Below, in pieces: positions 1 through 9,896 of a stretch of 42,500 nucleotides of DNA. The notes under the pieces were generated by a model, which was not told where the DNA came from, made no database searches, and saw nothing but the letters and a program-made list of their open reading frames with translations. Made by a program: the position numbers and the translations under genes. This stretch comes from Deinococcus radiophilus (GTDB taxonomy: Bacteria > Deinococcota > Deinococci > Deinococcales > Deinococcaceae). The stretch's first letter is position 1, and each line of letters begins with the position of its first letter. The stretch spans positions 2,037,501 through 2,080,000 of the forward strand of contig NZ_CP086380.1 in assembly GCF_020889625.1 (NCBI RefSeq), given 5' to 3'.

Positions 1-1
1 T

Positions 2-637
2 CACCTGATTTTGATTGACAGTGAAGCCACTCCACAGCGCCAGCGCTTTACCCTGGCGCATGAAATCAGCCATGCGCTGCTGCTGAACGATCACGATCTG
101 CTGAGTGACTTGCACGATCTGTACGAGGGTGACAAATTAGAACAGGCCATCGAAACGCTCTGCAATGTCGGGGCCGCCGCCATGTTGATGCCGCCTGCCT
201 TGGTTGATGATGTCTACCGCCGTTTTGGAGCGACTGGGCGCACGCTGAGTGAGTTGGCCCGCCGGGCAGATGTCAGTGCGTCGGCGGCCCTCTATACGCT
301 GGCAGCTCATACAGATACTGCCGTGATGTATGCCGTATGTGGGGCTGGGCGCGGCGCAGCAGGAACACTCCGGGTGCGGGCCAGCGCCGCATCGGCCAGC
401 TTTCCTTACAGTCTTGCACCCGGGACTGCGATTCCCGAGGGTCACCCGGTCCAGGAGGCCCGGCTGTCTGGCCTGCCGGTGGAAACGACCAGCTACATTC
501 CTTTTCGCTCTGGGCGCAAGATGCCAGCCTATGTCACGGCTTATCCAGCCGCGGGTATAGTCACAGCTGCCTTTGCGCTGGGCCAGGCCGAGTTGAGCCG
601 CCTAGAGGCACGCGCCAATTCAGAGCTGTCAGTCTGA
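2..637 (+). CDS. irrE: IrrE/PprI radiation-response metalloprotease, 5' truncated by window edge
   Basis: The reading frame is open from base 2, so the N-terminal part lies outside the window. Visible are the zinc-protease helix HEISH, the following Glu-rich helices, and a roughly 100-residue C-terminal GAF-like domain ending at the stop in 635-637. The family (COG2856, ImmA/IrrE) is known in Deinococcus to cleave the repressor DdrO after irradiation or desiccation, inducing the DNA-repair regulon. Identification rests on the HEISH context, the Deinococcus-type C-terminal domain and the direct neighbour folP, which matches the D. radiodurans irrE-folP-folB-folK order. It probably heads the folate operon, since only 12 bases separate it from folP. 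The promoter is not visible. Confidence 0.93.
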   Translation, partial: HLILIDSEATPQRQRFTLAHEISHALLLNDHDLLSDLHDLYEGDKLEQAIETLCNVGAAAMLMPPALVDDVYRRFGATGRTLSELARRADVSASAALYTLAAHTDTAVMYAVCGAGRGAAGTLRVRASAASASFPYSLAPGTAIPEGHPVQEARLSGLPVETTSYIPFRSGRKMPAYVTAYPAAGIVTAAFALGQAELSRLEARANSELSV

Positions 638-649
638 GGCTAGAAGGAT

Positions 650-1558
650 ATGCTGGCTGCCATGAATGTGCCCTGGCCGCAGCGATTCTATCAGCTCCGC
701 TTTCGCCGTCCTCTGCCGGCTGGCCCCCACGTTCGCCGCGAGGAAGGAAGTTGGGTACTCCACTGGTCTGGCTGTGCGGTGATGGGCATCCTGAACGTGA
801 CGCCGGATTCGTTCAGCGACGGTGGCGTGCATCAGCAATTGGATTCAGCCTTGGCGCAGGCGCAGCGAATGCGGGAAGCTGGTGCCCTCCTGATAGATGT
901 AGGCGGCGAAAGTACCCGTCCTGGATCAGAGGGGGTAGATGCCGCCGAAGAAATAGATCGGGTGCGTCCAGTGATCGCCGCGTTGGCAGCTGAGGGGTTC
1001 ATCATCAGTGTGGATACCCTCAAGGCTGAAGTGGCACAGGCTGCGCTGGAGGCCGGCGCACATCTGGTGAATGACGTGTCGGGTCTGCGTGATCCTCAGA
1101 TGGTCCAGGTCTGTGCCGAGGCGGGGGCTGCCGTGTGCCTGATGCACATGCAGGGCGAGCCGCGGTCCATGCAGGATCAGCCCCGGTACGGTGACGTGGT
1201 CGCTGAAGTACATGGCTATCTGCGCGGCGAGGCCGCCCGTGTGCAGGCAGCGGGTGTGCCGGATGTACTGCTGGACCCTGGCATCGGTTTCGGTAAAACG
1301 CTGGAGCATAATTTGGCCCTGCTAAGGGCCGTGCCGGATCTGGCCGCGTCATCCTGGCCGGTGCTGATCGGTGCCAGCCGCAAGGGGATGATCGGCAGGT
1401 TGACGGGTGAAAGCGTGGCGGCCCAGCGTGATCCTGGCTCACTCGCGGTGCATCTGCACGTCGCCCGTGCTGGGGCAGCCATGGTGCGGGTCCATGCGGT
1501 ACCGGACCATGTGCAAGCACTGAAGGTGGCGGCGGCACTGGAAGGAGCAAAGGAATGA
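650..1558 (+). CDS. folP: Dihydropteroate synthase
   Basis: Condenses 6-hydroxymethyl-dihydropterin diphosphate with p-aminobenzoate in folate synthesis; cytoplasmic TIM barrel. Diagnostic motifs appear in order: GILNVTPDSFSDGG, DVGGESTRPGS, NDVSG, LDPGIGFGKT and GASRKG, near the usual family order and spacing. It is 302 residues, a little longer than the E. coli enzyme because of about 40 residues before the first motif. The start is uncertain: an AGAAGGA sits only 1 nt before the ATG at 650, and a second in-frame ATG lies at 662. It overlaps folB by 4 bases (ATGA), which implies translational coupling. Confidence 0.96.
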   Translation: MLAAMNVPWPQRFYQLRFRRPLPAGPHVRREEGSWVLHWSGCAVMGILNVTPDSFSDGGVHQQLDSALAQAQRMREAGALLIDVGGESTRPGSEGVDAAEEIDRVRPVIAALAAEGFIISVDTLKAEVAQAALEAGAHLVNDVSGLRDPQMVQVCAEAGAAVCLMHMQGEPRSMQDQPRYGDVVAEVHGYLRGEAARVQAAGVPDVLLDPGIGFGKTLEHNLALLRAVPDLAASSWPVLIGASRKGMIGRLTGESVAAQRDPGSLAVHLHVARAGAAMVRVHAVPDHVQALKVAAALEGAKE

Positions 1559-1926
1559 ACAGCCGAGTGGTCTTGCAGGGACTGGAATTTTTCGGACGGC
1601 ATGGGGTCTTCGCCGCCGAGGCTGAATTGGGAGCACGCTTCGTGGTGGATGCCGAGCTGCATTACCCTTTTGTCGACCTGGACGATGATCTGAGCGGCGC
1701 AGTCAACTATGCCGAGGCTTATGCCCTGATCTCCCGGACCGTCACACAGGAGCGCTTCGACCTGATCGAGACATTGGCCGCTACGCTGGCCCGCCAACTG
1801 CTGGCCGAATTTGCGCGCCTGGAAGCCGTGACCGTGCGCGTCCACAAACCTGCGGCGCCAGTGGCAGGCATTTTCCGTGACATCTACGCTGAGCTGAGCT
1901 TGGAACGGGAGAACAGAAATGACTGA
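1555..1926 (+). CDS. folB: Dihydroneopterin aldolase
   Basis: Converts 7,8-dihydroneopterin to 6-hydroxymethyl-dihydropterin and glycolaldehyde, two steps before FolP. The 123-residue protein has the FolB pattern: an early FFGRHGVFAAE segment, the VNYAEAYALI segment and a C-terminal VRVHKPAAPV segment followed by a beta strand. The start ATG lies inside the folP stop (ATGA overlap) and the gene overlaps folK by 8 bases, so the three enzymes are tightly coupled. Confidence 0.95.
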   Translation: MNSRVVLQGLEFFGRHGVFAAEAELGARFVVDAELHYPFVDLDDDLSGAVNYAEAYALISRTVTQERFDLIETLAATLARQLLAEFARLEAVTVRVHKPAAPVAGIFRDIYAELSLERENRND

Positions 1927-2464
1927 GCCAGTCCGCTCGGTCACCGCTTATGTGGCGCTGGGGGCCAACCTGGGGGATGCGCTGGAAACGCTACGCTGGG
2001 CGGCCCGCAGCCTCACCGAGTTGGGGGAGATCACAGGCGTCAGTCGGCTGTACCACACGCGGCCCGTCGGTGGCCCGCCGGGACAACCCGATTATCTGAA
2101 CGCGGTGGCTGAATTGCAGACGGTCCTCTCCCCGCTTGATCTACTGGACGGCTTGCAGAGCTTGGAACATCAGGCTGGCCGGACCCGTAATATTCGCTGG
2201 GAAGCCCGCGTGCTGGACCTGGACCTGATTTTGTACGGCGAGGCGGTCATCGCCTCTGAACGCCTGAGCGTGCCGCATCCCCTGGCCTGGGAGCGTGGCT
2301 TCGTGTTGGCTCCGCTGCATGATCTGGCTCCAGCACTATCCAATCCGGTGACGGGGCAGACGGTAGCGCAGGCCTTGGGGCAAGTAGATCAGACCGGAAT
2401 CGTTGCTGGCAGCGGCCCCTGGCTGGGCGGCGCAGCTCCAGACGCGCTATTGTCAGGGATATGA
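1919..2464 (+). CDS. folK: 2-amino-4-hydroxy-6-hydroxymethyldihydropteridine diphosphokinase (HPPK)
   Basis: Transfers diphosphate from ATP to 6-hydroxymethyl-dihydropterin, giving the substrate of FolP. At 181 residues it has the usual length. Seen motifs are YVALGANLGD near the N terminus, the YNAV-type segment (YLNAVAEL), the signature RTRNIRWEARVLDLDLILYG with its paired catalytic Asp residues, and PHPLAWERGFVLAPL. It overlaps folB at its start and the next gene by 4 bases at its end. Together with folP and folB it forms the pterin branch; folC lies at 15746 in the same window. Confidence 0.96.
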   Translation: MTEPVRSVTAYVALGANLGDALETLRWAARSLTELGEITGVSRLYHTRPVGGPPGQPDYLNAVAELQTVLSPLDLLDGLQSLEHQAGRTRNIRWEARVLDLDLILYGEAVIASERLSVPHPLAWERGFVLAPLHDLAPALSNPVTGQTVAQALGQVDQTGIVAGSGPWLGGAAPDALLSGI

Positions 2465-2940
2465 ACCGACAGACGACGCAATCCTCTGGTGGCGGCGCTG
2501 GCCGGACCGCCCTGTGGGTGGTGCTGGCCCTGGCGCTGGCGGCCCTGGCTTACCTGACCCTGGGACTGGCCATTCCCAACAATCCGCTGTACTCGGACCG
2601 CAGCGCCAACGGCATCAGCAAATACCAGTTCTTGGAAGCCTGCCAGGAGCAGATTCCCCACACGCCAGAAATGGAATCGGTACGCAGTGAGCTGACGGCC
2701 CAGAACATGCTGGGCGAGGATGACAGCCTGTACACCGAGCTGATTCCCGACTCCGAAGAACTGGTGGACAGCATCCGCGTGTCCAACGAGCCGGAAACCA
2801 GTTGGGAAATGACCGTCCCGGTGCGTGTGCACTCACAGCTGACTGGCAAGCCGCTGGCTCAAATCGTGTCGCAGTGCCGCTACGACCGTGAGCAGAACGC
2901 CGTGATGGTGATGCTGCGCCCCGCTCCTCAGGGTCTCTAA
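2461..2940 (+). CDS. Hypothetical membrane-anchored protein at end of folate operon
   Basis: Not recognised as a named family. The 159-residue protein has a short polar Gly/Ser-rich N terminus, one hydrophobic segment (about residues 17-38) that could be a membrane anchor or uncleaved signal, and then a soluble, acidic domain of about 115 residues with two Cys. Its start overlaps the folK stop by 4 bases, so it is transcribed and translated with the irrE-fol operon, and the operon terminator follows directly. Its role in folate metabolism or the IrrE response cannot be judged from sequence. Confidence 0.8.
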   Translation: MNRQTTQSSGGGAGRTALWVVLALALAALAYLTLGLAIPNNPLYSDRSANGISKYQFLEACQEQIPHTPEMESVRSELTAQNMLGEDDSLYTELIPDSEELVDSIRVSNEPETSWEMTVPVRVHSQLTGKPLAQIVSQCRYDREQNAVMVMLRPAPQGL

Positions 2941-2960
2941 ACCCTGGCTGTAGAGCACCG

Positions 2961-2981
2961 GCCCCCTACGGGGGCTTTTTT
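2961..2981 (+). terminator. Rho-independent terminator of the irrE-fol operon
   Basis: Perfect 6-bp stem GCCCCC/GGGGGC with loop TAC followed by six T, 20 bases after the stop of the last operon gene. Confidence 0.93.
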
Positions 2982-2985
2982 GATG

Positions 2986-3309
2986 TCACTGCCGCGAGTG
3001 ACTTTGCCAGCGGTTCCACATTTCCTGGGCATAGGTTCGGACTGCGCCGTCGCCGGCGGTGCGGGCGTAGCTCACGCCCCAGCGCAGATGCCGCTCACTG
3101 CGGCCCTGTTGCCCGGCTTGTTCGCTGAGCTGGTGCAGACCCAGGTGGGTGCGGGCCAGCAGGGCATCCCGGTCCTGACTGGGCCTGAGCCGCGTGAGCA
3201 AGTCCAGGGCCTGTTCCAGCTGTGGCCTGGCCCGCTGCGGTTTACCCGCTGCCCAGGCCTGCTCTGCGGTGTGCAGGGCGTCGGCGGCGGCACTCAGTGA
3301 GGGTTTCAT
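2986..3309 (-). CDS. Small TPR-like helical protein
   Basis: A 107-residue, all-helical, Ala/Leu/Arg-rich protein with a tetratricopeptide-like spacing of small and aromatic residues (AEQAWAAGKPQRARPQLEQA is typical of a TPR helix pair). No catalytic motif is seen. The start at 3309 is preceded on the minus strand by TATGCT and a 6-nt gap, fitting a leaderless transcript. It is convergent with the folate operon and divergent from the small membrane protein at 3345. An overlapping plus-strand frame over the same DNA is considered a shadow because it lacks such a promoter and any family resemblance. Confidence 0.7.
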   Translation of the reverse strand: MKPSLSAAADALHTAEQAWAAGKPQRARPQLEQALDLLTRLRPSQDRDALLARTHLGLHQLSEQAGQQGRSERHLRWGVSYARTAGDGAVRTYAQEMWNRWQSHSRQ

Positions 3310-3315
3310 GGCCTC

Positions 3316-3337
3316 AGCATAGAGGGGCAGGTATGCT
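3316..3337. promoter_or_regulatory. Back-to-back -10 boxes for two leaderless divergent genes
   Basis: Minus-strand TATGCT (read as AGCATA at 3316-3321) lies 6 nt before the start at 3309. Plus-strand TATGCT at 3332-3337 lies 7 nt before the ATG at 3345. No convincing -35 is seen. Confidence 0.55.
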
Positions 3338-3344
3338 GAGCGCT

Positions 3345-3590
3345 ATGGATGAAGTGGCCTGGGGCTGGATAGGAGCGGGACTGCTGATCGCCGCCGGATA
3401 CGGTTGGGGCCGCCGGGTGTCGGCCAACGGGGTGACGGGCCTGTGGCTGGCGGTGATGATTGGCGTGACGCTGGCGGGCATTGTGCTGGTCGGGCAGTCG
3501 GCGCTGGCGGGGCAGGACTTACCAGTCACCGTGGGGTTGGTTGGGGCCGTAGCAGCCTCGTTGCTATCGGTGTACACGCCAGATCGCTAG
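3345..3590 (+). CDS. Small hydrophobic membrane protein
   Basis: An 81-residue protein with three predicted hydrophobic stretches (roughly residues 5-20, 29-46 and 55-74) and a short polar C terminus. No family was recognised. Two starts are possible: ATG at 3333, preceded by AGAGGGG with a 5-nt gap, or ATG at 3345, preceded by TATGCT with a 7-nt gap. I chose 3345 because the same -10/ATG spacing recurs throughout this window, but 3333 would add only MLSA. It is divergent from the TPR-like gene. Confidence 0.65.
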   Translation: MDEVAWGWIGAGLLIAAGYGWGRRVSANGVTGLWLAVMIGVTLAGIVLVGQSALAGQDLPVTVGLVGAVAASLLSVYTPDR

Positions 3591-3653
3591 GTTGCTGCCG
3601 GGTGTAGAAGCGCACATGGAACTGTAGAGCCACTTGAACCGCGTATAGAACAG

Positions 3654-3685
3654 CCCCGCTGCTCGGAGAGCTTCCGGCAGCGGGG
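3654..3685 (-). terminator. Strong hairpin downstream of pnp
   Basis: Read on the minus strand, CCCCGCTGC pairs with GCAGCGGGG (9 bp), and an inner CGGA/TCCG adds 4 bp. Only a weak T-run (CTGTTCT) follows. It lies 14 bases past the pnp stop and could also end the convergent small gene. Confidence 0.7.
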
Positions 3686-3698
3686 TTCATGTGGGAGT

Positions 3699-5993
<2,295 letters not shown>

Positions 5994-5999
5994 CTCAGC

Positions 6000-6027
6000 A
6001 GTGTAGCCGCTGCGCCGCTGCTAAACT
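6000..6027. promoter_or_regulatory. Divergent -10 boxes of pnp and the cis-prenyltransferase gene
   Basis: Minus-strand TACACT (6000-6005) is 6 nt from the pnp ATG. Plus-strand TAAACT (6022-6027) is 7 nt from the GTG at 6035. The two start codons are only 41 bases apart, so each -35 region must overlap the other gene's promoter or coding start. Confidence 0.6.
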
Positions 6028-6034
6028 GAGGGGC

Positions 6035-6904
6035 GTGACCCCGAATGCCCCCTCCCGTCCCGGTGCTCAGCGTTCCAAAACGGAGGCAGCGGCCCGACTT
6101 GTCGGAGCAACCCAGCAATTCAAAAACTCGGTACGCGGCGCACTGCTCAGTGGCTATGAGGCCCGGCTCTACCGCCAGGTGCTGGCCCACGGTGGCGTGC
6201 CGCAGCACCTGGGACTGATTCTGGATGGCAACCGCCGCTTTGCACGGGCCGCTGGCGTGCAACAGGAGCTGGGCTACGAGTTCGGAATTGATAAGGCCCA
6301 CGAGGTGATGGAGTGGTGCCTGGAACTGGGTATTCCTGCCGTGACCATCTGGGTGCTGAGCACCGACAACATCAGCCGTGATCCGGATGAGGTGAAGCAC
6401 CTGATGAAACTGTTCCGCCGTGAGGCAGTGCGCTTATCGGTGGACCCCCGCATTCACCGCAACCGGGTGCAGGTCAAGGTGATCGGTCAGCACGATGATT
6501 TTCCGCCAGAAGTGATGTCGGCACTGGAGAGCCTGGAAGACGTGACTGCCGACTATGACGGCATGCGCCTGAACATTGCCCTGGGCTATGGAGGCCGCGA
6601 GGAGATCGTCAACGCGGTGCGCTGTCACCTGCGTAGCGAGGCCGAAGCCGGGCGTACCCTCAGCGAAGTGGCCGAAGGCCTGCACGCTGCGGACATCAGC
6701 CAGCACCTGTACACGGCGGGCATTCCCGACCCCGACTTCATTATCCGGACCAGCGGGGAGATCCGACTCTCGGGCTTCATGCTATGGCAGAGCGTCTACT
6801 CCGAGTATTACTTCTGCGACGTGTACTGGCCTGGGTTCCGGCGGGTAGATTTCTTGCGGGCACTCCGGGACTTTCAGGGCCGCAGCCGCCGCTTCGGCAA
6901 ATAG
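6035..6904 (+). CDS. Cis-prenyltransferase (UppS family, (di)trans,poly-cis polyprenyl diphosphate synthase)
   Basis: Adds isopentenyl units in cis configuration to an allylic diphosphate; the usual product is the undecaprenyl carrier for cell-wall synthesis. Motifs seen: DGNRRFA (residues 64-70), VTIWVLSTDN, LNIALGYGGREEIV, and the C-terminal PDFIIRTSGEIRLSGFMLWQ followed by SEYYF and WPGF. The catalytic Asp64 is present. The first motif reads DGNRRFA rather than DGNGRWA, and about 60 residues precede it where classic UppS has 20-25, so it may be a paralogue with a different chain length. GTG start at 6035 chosen from TAAACT plus 7 nt; an upstream extension to 5978 would cross the promoter. 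Confidence 0.9.
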   Translation: MTPNAPSRPGAQRSKTEAAARLVGATQQFKNSVRGALLSGYEARLYRQVLAHGGVPQHLGLILDGNRRFARAAGVQQELGYEFGIDKAHEVMEWCLELGIPAVTIWVLSTDNISRDPDEVKHLMKLFRREAVRLSVDPRIHRNRVQVKVIGQHDDFPPEVMSALESLEDVTADYDGMRLNIALGYGGREEIVNAVRCHLRSEAEAGRTLSEVAEGLHAADISQHLYTAGIPDPDFIIRTSGEIRLSGFMLWQSVYSEYYFCDVYWPGFRRVDFLRALRDFQGRSRRFGK

Positions 6905-7014
6905 CTTTCAGCTGTATCCATACCGAGCAACTAGCCCTCAAGCGTACTTGCCTGAGGACCTGACTTTAGATAAAGAAAATCAAGAATGTGATCTTGCGTG
7001 GTGCTTTAGAAGGG

Positions 7015-7122
7015 CTATTCCTGGGGAGTGTCACAGCGAGACGGCTCCTGAGCACTTTTGGGACGCAGCGCTGCAACTACGATGAACAACACCGTGAAGA
7101 GAGTAACCAGCAGCATTTCCAT
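7015..7122 (-). CDS. Possible 35-residue single-span membrane protein
   Basis: In the AT-rich gap 6905-7250 a minus-strand frame reads MEMLLVTLFTVLFIVVAALR, then a polar tail of 15 residues: one clean transmembrane helix with positive-inside residues. CATAAT (7130-7135, minus strand) lies exactly 7 nt before this ATG, matching the leaderless pattern of neighbouring genes; another ATG is 9 bases upstream. There is no homology argument. The rest of the gap holds no recognisable gene, only a GGTGT/ACACC inverted repeat near 7188. Confidence 0.35.
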   Translation of the reverse strand: MEMLLVTLFTVLFIVVAALRPKSAQEPSRCDTPQE

Positions 7123-7250
7123 AGAAAACATTATGGCAGAATGAAGATGAAAAATCTGTGGACAAAGTTGCGCTAGAACGGCATTCGGGTGTTGTGACAC
7201 CTAAATCAAAGATGTGAATCATGTGAGGATGTCAAAGGTCGGCCCTATTT

Positions 7251-7727
7251 CTAGGCTGTCAGATCGTCCATGTCTAGGCCGCCTGCCTTTAGAGCAGTGC
7301 GGAACTCGGCCGCCGTCACCGGCATGACACTCAGGCGGTTGCCTCGGCGGGTCAGGGGTGATTCGACCCAGGCGCTCAGGCTGCGCAGGTCGTCCAGCGT
7401 CACCAGCTGGCGCAACTCCACTACCGGCTGTACATCCACCATGCTCCAGCGTGGGTTGTCGGGCTGACTTTTGGGATCAAAGTAAGGGCTGTCCTTCTCA
7501 AATTGCAGGTCGTCTGGGTAGGCGGCGCGGGCGACGCGCATGACGCCAGCGATGTGTGGCGGCTGGGTAGTGGAGTGATACAGGAAGCACAGGTCGCCCG
7601 GCTGCATCTGGCGCAGGAAGTTGCGGGCCTGATAGTTGCGGATGCCGTTCCAGGGTTCGGTCCCGACAGCGACCAGGTCGGGCCAGCCAAAGACGTCGGG
7701 TTCGGATTTGAGGAGCCAAAAAGCCAT
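7251..7727 (-). CDS. EVE-domain protein (thymocyte nuclear protein 1-like)
   Basis: A 158-residue single EVE (PUA-like) domain. Typical features are the N-terminal FWLLKSEPDVFGWPDL, WNGIRNYQARNFLR, GDLCFLYHS and the PRWSMVDVQPV strand. EVE domains bind modified bases in DNA or RNA; the substrate in bacteria is mostly unknown. The start at 7727 was preferred over 7748 because the family begins at this FWLLKSEP motif and because minus-strand TAGAGT lies 7 nt before the ATG. It is divergent from the oxidoreductase operon. Confidence 0.9.
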   Translation of the reverse strand: MAFWLLKSEPDVFGWPDLVAVGTEPWNGIRNYQARNFLRQMQPGDLCFLYHSTTQPPHIAGVMRVARAAYPDDLQFEKDSPYFDPKSQPDNPRWSMVDVQPVVELRQLVTLDDLRSLSAWVESPLTRRGNRLSVMPVTAAEFRTALKAGGLDMDDLTA

Positions 7728-7826
7728 GCTGCTTACTCTAAAGGCCATGGGCAGGAGCAGGAAACGGGGGTGCTTGGGCGCTTGCCGTCAAGGCAATACA
7801 GACAGTCTTGAGTCGCCTGCACTCAT

Positions 7827-7832
7827 TACAAT
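7827..7832 (+). promoter_or_regulatory. -10 box of the molybdopterin oxidoreductase operon
   Basis: TACAAT lies 6 nt before the ATG at 7839 with no ribosome binding site between, suggesting a leaderless mRNA. No good -35 is seen at 17 bp. Confidence 0.55.
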
Positions 7833-7838
7833 GCGCGC

Positions 7839-9896
7839 ATGACCCGCACCGCGCTGCTGACCTGCCCACTCGACTGCCCCGACGCTTGCCGCCTGAAGGT
7901 CACGTTTGCGCCGGACGAGCAGGGGCGCGAGCGGCTGACGGCAGTGACCGGCGACCCACAGCATCCCTACACACGCGGGTTTGCCTGTGCCAAGACGGTG
8001 CATTACCCCTCGCGACAGAACCATCCGGATCGCCCACTGACGCCGCTGCGCCGCATGAACCCCAAGACCGACCCCGTGCCTCAGTGGGAAGCCGCCAGTT
8101 GGGACGAGGCGCTGGACGCCATCGCGGAGCGGCTACAGATGATTATCGAGGAACGCGGGGCACAGGCCATCTTGCCCTACCACTACGCGGGGACGATGGG
8201 CCTGATGGAAGGCACGCACGTGCATACGCTCTGGCGAGCACTGGGCGCGGCGGAAATAGAGGAAACCATCTGTGCCTCGGCGGGCAGCGCGGCGTGGGCG
8301 CTGGGCTACGGCCCCCGGCTGGTCCCCGATCCGCTGGACATCCCGCACGCCCGCCTGATCGTGCTGTGGGGCATCAACAGTCTGAGCACCAACAGCCACC
8401 TCACCCCGCAAATCACCGCCGCACGGAAAAATGGGGCGCGGGTGGTCTGCGTAGACCCCTACCGTAACCGCACCGCTGCCTTTGCCGACACCCACTACAA
8501 GCTGCGGCCCGGCAGCGACGCGGCGCTGGTGCTGGGCATCATGCATCAGTTGTTTGTGAATGGCTGGACCGATGACGCCTACATCGCCGAGCTGACGGAG
8601 GGCGTAGCTGAGCTGCGGGCCGAAGCCGAGGGGTGGGACGCTGGCCGCACCGCTGGCGCAACTGGACTGACCGAAGGCGAGGTGTTGGAACTGGCCCGTC
8701 TGATCGGCACCACCCGGCCTACCTATATCCGCCTCGGTTACGGCATGACCCGCCATGAGTTCGGCGGCACTGGCCTGCGGGCAGTGTCGCTGTTGCCCGC
8801 GCTGACAGGGGACTGGCGGCACCGGGGCGGCGGCGCAGCACTGAGCAGCGGGGGAGCCTTCGCGCTGAACCGCACCCGGCTGGGCGGCGCCCATCTGCTG
8901 CGTGAGGATGTGCCACTTGTCAATATGAACTGCCTGGCCGACGCCCTGGACCCGGCAGCGGGCTTCGGGGCCACGGTGATCTACAACTGCAACCCGGCCA
9001 CCGTCGCGCCGGATTCGGACCGGGTGCGGGCAGGGCTGGCGCGGGAAGACCTGCTGGTGGTGGTGCTGGAACAGGCCATGACTGAGACGGCGGCGCTGGC
9101 CGACTGGGTGCTGCCCGCCGCCACCTTCGTGGAGCACGAGGACGTGTTTACCAGCTACGGCCATCACTGGCTCGGCTACAACCGCGCCGAACTGGAACCG
9201 CTGGGCGAGGCCAAACCCAACACCTGGATCATGCAGGAGCTGGGCCGCCGCCTGGGTGTGACGGCACCAGAACTGTACTGGACGGTGGACGATCTGCTGG
9301 CTGACCTGTTAGACACGGGCCATCCGCATCTGGCCGGCATCACCCCCGAGCGGCTCAAAGAGGCCGGAACGCTGCGGCTCAGTCTGCCGGAGGAATGGAG
9401 GCCCTACGCGCATGAGGTGCCCACCCCGTCAGGCCGGGTTCAGTTAACCCCAGTGCCGCGTCAGCAGGAGGCGCAGGCCGCGCTGACCCCCGACTTCCCG
9501 CTGCGGCTGTTGACCCCGCCCGCGCACCATTTCCTGAACTCGACCTATGGCCTGTTGGAACGTCTGAACCGCGCTGAGGGCGCCGAACCGTCGGTGATGG
9601 TGCACCCGCAGGATGCCCAGGCTTATGCCCTACAAGGCGGCAGCTACGTCCGCCTGATCAGTGAGCAGGGCGAGGTACAGCGCCGCGTGCAGGTGACAGA
9701 TGCCGCGCAGCCCGGCGTGGCGGTGGCTGAAGGCATCTGGTGGGGCACGCAGGCTCCCGACGGGAAGAGCATCAACTCCCTGACGGCCCAGACCTTGACC
9801 GACCTGGGCGGCGGCAGCACTTTTCACAACACCCGGATTCGGATCGAGCCGCTGGGCACGGATCTCAGCGTAGACGGAAAGGAACTGCATCTATGA
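7839..9896 (+). CDS. Molybdopterin-dependent oxidoreductase
   Basis: A 685-residue member of the DMSO reductase/formate dehydrogenase superfamily. The N terminus carries a C-x3-C-x3-C cluster (CPLDCPDAC) and a later Cys in GFACAK that together can bind a 4Fe-4S cluster. The large molybdopterin domains follow (VLWGINSLSTN, CVDPYRNRTAAFAD, RLGYGMTR) and the C-terminal molydopterin-binding beta barrel (SVMVHPQDAQAY to the end). There is no twin-arginine signal, so it should be cytoplasmic. Substrate cannot be assigned. No partner subunit is adjacent, so electrons probably pass to a soluble carrier. It overlaps the GNAT gene by 4 bases. Confidence 0.9.
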   Translation: MTRTALLTCPLDCPDACRLKVTFAPDEQGRERLTAVTGDPQHPYTRGFACAKTVHYPSRQNHPDRPLTPLRRMNPKTDPVPQWEAASWDEALDAIAERLQMIIEERGAQAILPYHYAGTMGLMEGTHVHTLWRALGAAEIEETICASAGSAAWALGYGPRLVPDPLDIPHARLIVLWGINSLSTNSHLTPQITAARKNGARVVCVDPYRNRTAAFADTHYKLRPGSDAALVLGIMHQLFVNGWTDDAYIAELTEGVAELRAEAEGWDAGRTAGATGLTEGEVLELARLIGTTRPTYIRLGYGMTRHEFGGTGLRAVSLLPALTGDWRHRGGGAALSSGGAFALNRTRLGGAHLLREDVPLVNMNCLADALDPAAGFGATVIYNCNPATVAPDSDRVRAGLAREDLLVVVLEQAMTETAALADWVLPAATFVEHEDVFTSYGHHWLGYNRAELEPLGEAKPNTWIMQELGRRLGVTAPELYWTVDDLLADLLDTGHPHLAGITPERLKEAGTLRLSLPEEWRPYAHEVPTPSGRVQLTPVPRQQEAQAALTPDFPLRLLTPPAHHFLNSTYGLLERLNRAEGAEPSVMVHPQDAQAYALQGGSYVRLISEQGEVQRRVQVTDAAQPGVAVAEGIWWGTQAPDGKSINSLTAQTLTDLGGGSTFHNTRIRIEPLGTDLSVDGKELHL

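Noticed and set aside
8133..9167. 344-codon minus-strand frame opposite the molybdopterin oxidoreductase
   Set aside because: Shadow frame in high-G+C DNA; the plus-strand protein has clear domains.
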